Assembly: GCA_004154925.1 (NCBI GenBank)
Contig: QJNS01000005.1
Span: 434,001-498,000 of the forward strand
Direction: 5' to 3'
Source of the DNA: Monosporascus cannonballus
Lineage: Eukaryota; Ascomycota; Sordariomycetes; Xylariales
Length of the DNA stretch: 64,000 nt
A program made the position numbers and the translations under genes. Shown piece by piece: positions 57,601 through 64,000 of the stretch (position 1 is the stretch's first letter; each line of letters begins with the position of its first letter). The notes beneath the pieces are model-generated. The model did not search any database. It had not been told where the DNA came from and worked only from the letters and a program-made list of their open reading frames with translations.

Positions 57601-60600
57601 TAAGGTTAAAATAAAGGTCTCGATAAAAGCTATATTAAGAATATTTTATAAAAATACAAAAAACATTAACGCCTACTTACATACTAATTGCAAAAACTAA
57701 GTTCAATCGAAAAACGGTAAATTAAAAACTAATAAAAATTATTAGCAATTATAAAAAATCTAGAATATTAGTAATAATATCTTAAGAGTACGAAAAAAGG
57801 TTTTCTAATACTTACCGATTATATAACGTTAAAAAATATAATAAAGGCGCCGGCGCATAACTTTAAAAAAAGGTTAACTCGATAAGTTTACTACCTTACA
57901 CAATTTGATTTTAAGATCTAATATTAACCGAGCGTTGTTAGCTCTGCGGATAAGTTATTTAGATATTCGGATTATATATTAAGGGAAATTGTATATAAGA
58001 ATGTAATTTCTACGTTATTTAAAAAATTCGAACTTGAGAATAATATGCCAGAAAACGTACGAAAAACGGTCGTAAATATATAACGCGACTGAAAGTATTA
58101 TAAAAAGGCAAAAGACCTTATAAAAACAATATACAATTCGTTTGTTATAAAATTCCCAGACAGATTTCAGATAACGGAAGCTTAAGTAATTACTATCCGC
58201 GTAAAAAAACGGAAAATCTTCGCTATACGATTACAATAAACTTTCGAAAAAAAGGAAAGCAAGGAATTATATATCTGCCGAACCTATCGTTTTGTAAAAT
58301 AAGTAAGAGTACGACGCTAACCACAAGACCAAAAGATCAGCAATTTCAAACTCTAATTAGAGTTTGGGCACCCAAATTCACCTTATAAGGACTAGCTATG
58401 CATATTATCACATGTTTACGAACAATAATACAAGCACGAATCATAATAATAATACGATTAACGGTTAAAAAATAACAACCGCAAACTACAACCGCACTAC
58501 AATTGGACTCCAAAGAATCTGGGAAGGACAAAACTAATACTAAAGCTATTATTTATAACCAATACGTCTTACGTTCCTTAACGAAAAGACTGGCCAAAAA
58601 CGAAACGGTACTATAGCTCAAAGTTTCCCGATAATTTTACGATCACATTCGAAAATTGCAAATTAAAAACTTAAATATTATAAAGTTAATACGAATAACT
58701 AAACGCCAAGCTGGAATAAAAAAAGATATTTCCTGGACTTAAATAAGATTTTATATTATCGGAATAAATTCGTAATTTCGTCGTAAAACGCTTTACGAAA
58801 ATAACTAATTAACTAGCACTATAATAATTTAAAGACAAAATATATAAGATGTATCCGTACGTTAAAATTAATAACTAAAAGGTTTCATTAAGAAAATATA
58901 ACGAACGATATTCGAAAATATATTAAATAATATCGGAACTGCTAATATATAATAAAACTACATTATAAACCATACGAACAATTACAGCTTTTGTCGTTAT
59001 CTAAATAATTTTTTCAAAAAGTTTCGTTAAATTTTATTACGAGATTTCCTAAAAGCCTAGATTTAAACGGGCTAAAGTACGACGTAATTCTAGTAATCGT
59101 TAACCGTTTTACGAAATTAAAATTATTTATCCTTACGGTTAAAACATTCACCGTAACCGAATTAACTTAATTGCTTTATAATAAAGCGGAATATAAATTC
59201 GACATATCTGCTAATTTTATTAACGATAAAAACAAATTACTAACGAATTAATTTTAGACGAAATTTTACGAAAAACGAAAAATAAAATAACGAATATCGA
59301 CCGCTTATTATCCGTAAACCAATAAGTAAATAGAATATATTTATTAGATTTTAAAATATTATTTTCGCAATTGCGTTAATATATATCAAAATAATTAGAT
59401 AAAATTATTCCGAAATACGGAATATATATATAAAAATACGCGAAATACTTTTACCGGCCGCTTTTTATTTAAAACTTTATATAAATATTATTTAAAAATA
59501 ATAAAATACTTTTTATAAAATTTTAAAAGATAAATATAAAAAATTAAAAAATGCTTCAAAAATGGCCGTTATTCGTCGAACAATATACGAATATTAAAAA
59601 GAAATAACGACAGCCTAAAAGAATATTATAATTAATACCATAAGCTTATAAAATTTAAATTAAGATAATAAATAAATATATTAATTAAAAACTTTAAATT
59701 TAAAAATAAAGAATTTGTACTTATTTATATCCGGATTATAAATAAAAAGCAAATAAGTTTCTAAATCTATAAATAAACCCTTTTTACCAAATATTAACAG
59801 ATATATAATATATTTTTATTATCTTTATTAAAACAGTAACATAATTAGAAATCGAATAATATTTAAATAACGTTATCGGATTTAATAAAGAAATAAGAAT
59901 AATAGGTAATAAAGAATATTATCTGTTACCGAGATAACCGAAAGCAACGTAAATATTTAATCAAATAAAAAAGCTAACTCGTTAAATATAATACGTAAAA
60001 ACCCCGAAAGCATTTCGAATACGCGTTGAAGATATTATAATATTATAAAAAAAGTTAAATACGTATATAAAAAATACAACGACTTAAAAACCGCAACATA
60101 ATAATAACTCGATCGGAAATTTATTAAATAATTATTAAAATTATAAAATATAATTTTAAGTAAAATTAAAATATTAATATTAAAATGTTACTTAATTATG
60201 TAATTATTTTTAAATTTTTAACAAATACTTACCTTATTAGATACCGGTTAAAAACTTATAAAAATATATAAAAATCGCATATTTATCTAGAAAATAAAAT
60301 TTCGCATTTAATTATTAAATCTATATATTAATTAGTCTCTAATATACGTATTAAAAAATTAATACAGAAATATCGGAAAACAATTAGAAAATATACGACA
60401 GCAAAAAATAAACATATTTATTAAATTTAATAAGCGTAAAACCCGGAAAAAACTTAAAAACATTTTATTTCTTACGAAAGATAAGGCCGAAATAACCGGA
60501 ATACAATTTATTATTAATCGGAAATAAGGCGCCGTTCTTAAAAAGCTTAACGTACTTAAGTTTAATAATAATTTTATTAAGTAAAACCGCTTTTAATTAT

Positions 60601-61693
60601 TATTATTAATAAGAATTAAAATTTCGTTAAAACATCGAAAGATAAACAGGAAATATTCGTGAATAAAAAATATAACAATATAACAACTTTCGAAAATCGC
60701 TTTACTTATAAAGGTATTTTAAATTTGCGCCTAATTAAAAATTAATTGAAAAATAATAAAAATAATATCATAATATTTATAAAAATGATTTAAATTTATA
60801 AACCTATACAAGGTCATTAAGACTAGATTTTCACAGTTATAACGAACAATCTGAAATCGATTTTCGTTATATTCAAAAAACGATATTTTTAATAATAGCC
60901 GTATTAAAGGCGAATTGAGTTTTGCGAAAAACGTTAAGTCGACGACCGATCGTAATTACGTCGAAACATTCGTACTAAATATTAGTAATACGAATATTCT
61001 CGAATTCGTCGATTAATTCCTAATTATCAGTACTAAATTAAAAAACCGTTTAAGCGGTACCTTTAAAAACGATCGAAATTTGAACAAAAATTAAATAACG
61101 ATTTTAATAATATTAAAAATAATTATTTACCGTACGAAAAATCTTGTAATAATAATTAATTACAACGTAATTTAAGGCGTCCAAAACTTAAACGTAAATT
61201 ATATGGTAATCGAAATAACATTATATTACGTAAAAATAATACGGCTTATTGTTTTCCGTAGTACGACTAATATTTATTTTATTATCGATATTAAAAAATA
61301 ATATTATAAAACCTTATTCGTTATTAATTTTATAATATTATTTTTTTAGAACTTTTTACAGAAATGAAAATATGACAAACGGAAATAATACGTAAAATAA
61401 ACCGAAAAGGCGAAATAAAAATAAAAAAACGAAAAACCGAACGAAATACGTGCGCAAAAAAAAATAAAAATATAAACGCGAAAAGGAAAAGAAAAAAAGA
61501 TAAATAAAATAAGGTTAAAAAACGGATTATAATAAAATATTAAGCAGAATATAATTAATTACGTAATATAGTACGTATAAATTATTACGGTACTAATTTA
61601 TAACATAATAAAACAGTATATTATCGACAAATATACGTAATTAGATTAATAATATTATTATTAAAAATTTTTAACTCAAAAAAGAGAAATAAC

Positions 61694-61900
61694 TATAAAA
61701 ATATAACTTTTATAAGAATAAGGCTGGTAGCGGACCAGTTGTCGATCAGCCACCGATTTACTTATTAATATAAATCTATTATCTAGTAGCTAATAGGAAA
61801 TACTAGATACAAGTAATCTAATATATTTACTTTTTAGAATCTGCTTTACGACTGGTCGGAGATCATCTCACCCTAGCTCACAGCTATCTATTATCTTACA
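61694..61900 (+). repeat. 3' LTR of retrotransposon B
   Basis: 207 bp, ending CAGCTATCTATTATCTTACA, followed by the RIP-changed duplication TCTTT. It differs from the 5' LTR mainly at C-to-T and G-to-A positions, with different sites hit in each. Confidence 0.9.
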
Positions 61901-63040
61901 TCTTTTTAATAATGCTTTCAATCGGGTTCGTTTCGAAATTATTATAATTTTCGAAATATAACTTAAATTATTATCCTGCTATATAATTCAATCCGTACGG
62001 CCGTGATAAAGTACTGCGAAAATTATCGTCTATTTTATGATCTCGATATATTTTGCCGAAATTATTGTACGGTAAAAGTCTTTAATTTTATATTAAAAAA
62101 GAATAATCGCTAGCTATTCGTATTATTTAATCTTATAACGTAATAAGCCTTTTATTTGTAATATTTTAAAAAAAAATTCGTAATAAAATATTTATGAAGA
62201 ACGTACTTTTACCAGCGTTATCCTCGATTTATGGTAAAGTTAAATTCAGTTGCGGTCTATTACGTCTTATAATTCTTAACCTTTTTTCCAATCTTATTTT
62301 TACCTTTTTTCTTAAAGCCGAAATATATTTTATTTTCGAAAACGAATTTCGCCAAAAAATTTAAGTTCTTTTAATAACTACCGGTTAACCTGTTAAATTT
62401 GTTCCACTCGGTCTTTTTCTAATAAAACTACTAAACTTAGACTTTTTCGTTCCGAAATAAATATAAATTTTTAACGGCTGAGAAGCCCTTTTAAAAATAT
62501 TTATAAAATATTAAAATTCGTTCTAGGCCTTTTCGCAAAAACTTATTACCTTAGCCGGTAATTATACGAGTGATAATATTTATTTTGATGAAAATAATTA
62601 ATAAATGTAACTTATATTTTGTCGAATTTACGTTTTTTTTCGACTTAAAACAATATATCAGAAATATCCTTCTTCCTTTAACGCCTATCTGTAATCTTGA
62701 AAATGTCGAATATCCTAAAGATTTCGCGATTTAGAGCGCCGACATCGAAAATGTTATTAAGCTTTTTGGCCCCCTTAATCTCGGCTTTAGCTATATTATT
62801 AACAGTATTTATTATTACTTAAAAACGAAAAATGAATTAAAAAGATAAGGTGGAAAATATTTACCATAATCGCGACATATCGTTTTTTATAATAATGTAA
62901 AAAGATTAAATAATTCTTATCGATATTGTTAGATTATAAAGGTTTGAAATTATAATAATTTAGATGAGTTTGGAGGCTAGTTAGAGTAGTGCGCCATTTA
63001 TTTTAACTAGTACATAAAGGCGGCACGGTCTATTCTACAG

Positions 63041-64000
63041 GTTGTCTCATCGTGATCAGGACCCTATTTTAGAGGTTGTAGCTGCGCCTACGGCGCAGCA
63101 ATCATAACCATAGCTATAGTTTTTAATCAAGAAATATCTGTTAGAAATCTAATATATCAGCTAAATTTCTTTAAGAATAATATTTATAAAAATAACAAAA
63201 TCTCCAAAATAAGGCATAATAATAAATTAAGCTTTTTTCGTTTCATATAATACATTTTTATATAAATTTGCAAAAATTAATATTATTAATTTTAATAATA
63301 TATATTAATTACGAAATTTATAATATTTTAATTTATGTATTTTATTATACAATTAAACGTTTTATTTTTTAATATAATACTAATCTTAATTAATATAAAA
63401 TAAAAATTACTATAATAAATATAATCTAAAGTTTCGATTAATATATATTATAACCTTTTATCTTTTTAAGCCAATACGATAATAATATAATTTTATAAGC
63501 CAAAATAATAATATATAAAATTTAAAATGATTTGTAATAAATTTCGAAATACATTTTTTTCTAAATTAACCAAATACAGATAATATATTCGAAAATTTAA
63601 AATAAATATTTTAAATTCTTAAACATTTAGTTTTTTAAAACAAAATATTTATTTTTATTCGATATTTGTATTGGTTTTTTGTCAATATAAACATAATTAA
63701 CCTATATATTAACATTATATATATAACTGATAATTTTACGAAATATTTATGCCATTAATTTATTTATTTTATATTAAACGTTATATTTAACGGATAAGTC
63801 CATATTTTAAGAAACAAATCAGTTAATATAATATATAATCTGGTTTTCGGAAAATATAATATTTTTTAATTATTAACATAAATTTCGGAAAATCCTTAAT
63901 TATTTGATATTTTAACAATACATTTAATTATTATTTATATGATATTATTAATTAAGTTAACAGAAAAATAATAAATTTATATATTAATAATTCTATATTT
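63041..64000 (+). mobile_element. DNA transposon T, third copy (cut by window end)
   Basis: Starts with TTGTCTCATCGTGATCAGGA, the counterpart of 19,976 onward, and runs parallel to 19,974-21,160 without the solo LTR. It supplies the empty-site sequence for that LTR near 63,330. Heavily RIP-mutated. The remaining part of the element should lie beyond 64,000. Confidence 0.8.

Larger units (their letters stand above)
54402..61900 (+). mobile_element. Ty3/gypsy LTR retrotransposon B, full length, RIP-inactivated
   Basis: LTRs at 54,402-54,608 and 61,694-61,900 match the solo LTR at 20,264. The flanking CCTTC (54,397-54,401) and TCTTT (61,901-61,905) are one target duplication changed only by C-to-T. 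An A/G-rich tract (about 61,677-61,689) precedes the 3' LTR. Relics in order on the plus strand: a gag zinc knuckle with Cys and His mutated (near 55,845-55,895); reverse transcriptase FRLCVNYKRLN (56,843-56,875), KINLKDIYYRIKI, AFRTRY and YLNN in place of YLDD (57,149-57,162); and integrase KYDVILVIVNRFTK (59,070-59,120) and STAYYP (near 59,300). Stops are everywhere. A less AT-rich patch at 58,320-58,560 stands out. Confidence 0.9.
54077..63010. mobile_element. TIR DNA transposon C, split by retrotransposon B
   Basis: The left end CTGGTCAAATTAAATGGCGC (54,077) pairs with the reverse complement of the right end CTAGTTAAAATAAATGGCGC (ending 63,010). After the first 22 bases the inverted similarity continues to ATCTAAAA. 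Without the 7.5-kb insert the element is about 1.4 kb. Both parts are RIP-mutated and hold no open frame. TA follows the right end, but no matching TA precedes the left end, so assignment to Tc1/mariner is only a guess. Confidence 0.7.

Noticed and set aside
58250..58340. tRNA gene on the minus strand
   Set aside because: An A-box-like stretch is present, but a proper acceptor stem, anticodon stem and GGTTCGANNC B box could not be formed.

Overview
The window is nuclear DNA of a filamentous ascomycete (Pezizomycotina). The evidence is short GT-AG introns of about 50-90 bp, HET-domain and NLR-like gene content, fungal gene families (SEN2, GT21 ceramide glucosyltransferase, RCO-1/TUP1 WD40) and a sharply two-part base composition. 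About 1-23,090 and 54,115-64,000 are extremely AT-rich, with CA and TG depleted and TA enriched while CG survives. That is the signature of repeat-induced point mutation (RIP). Between them lies a GC-balanced island of about 31 kb that carries all the genes.

Left block (1-23,091). This is a nested transposon stack. Two copies of one TIR element of about 2.9 kb (called T here) lie in opposite orientation: 287-17,689 and 19,974-23,091. The left copy was split by a minus-strand Ty3/gypsy LTR retrotransposon (1526-8247; 368-bp LTRs, TSD ATAAT) and by a second insert of about 7.9 kb (8304-16,179). The right copy carries only a 206-bp solo LTR (20,264-20,469, TSD ATTTT). The 2.3-kb centre is another degraded repeat.

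Island (23,092-54,076). In order: a 240-bp LTR-like repeat; a decayed argininosuccinate lyase gene (-); a small Cys-containing ORF (-); a 667-bp TIR element with a minisatellite inside; an MFS transporter gene broken by one stop codon (+); SEN2 tRNA-splicing endonuclease (-, intact); ceramide glucosyltransferase (+, one intron, intact); a HET-domain protein (+, intact); a fused remnant of an NLR-type hydrolase domain and a second HET domain (-); a frameshifted membrane-protein relic (+); an ankyrin-TUP1/RCO-1 chimera (-, three exons) whose start codon lies in a second, inverted copy of the LTR-like repeat; an unknown 186-aa ORF (+); and a six-exon secreted FAD-linked oxidoreductase (+).

Right block (54,077-64,000). 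A TIR element (54,077-63,010) starts 11 bp after the oxidoreductase stop codon and is split by a full-length Ty3/gypsy element (54,402-61,900). That element is of the same family as the solo LTR in the left block. A third, truncated copy of T follows and runs off the window.

The island mixes core housekeeping genes with nonself-recognition genes and fresh pseudogenes, all hemmed in by RIP-mutated transposons whose ends coincide with the composition borders. The most unusual object is the ankyrin-WD40 gene. It joins nearly identical ankyrin repeats to the RCO-1/TUP1 propeller in place of the co-repressor's own N-terminus, and it may be transcribed from an LTR.
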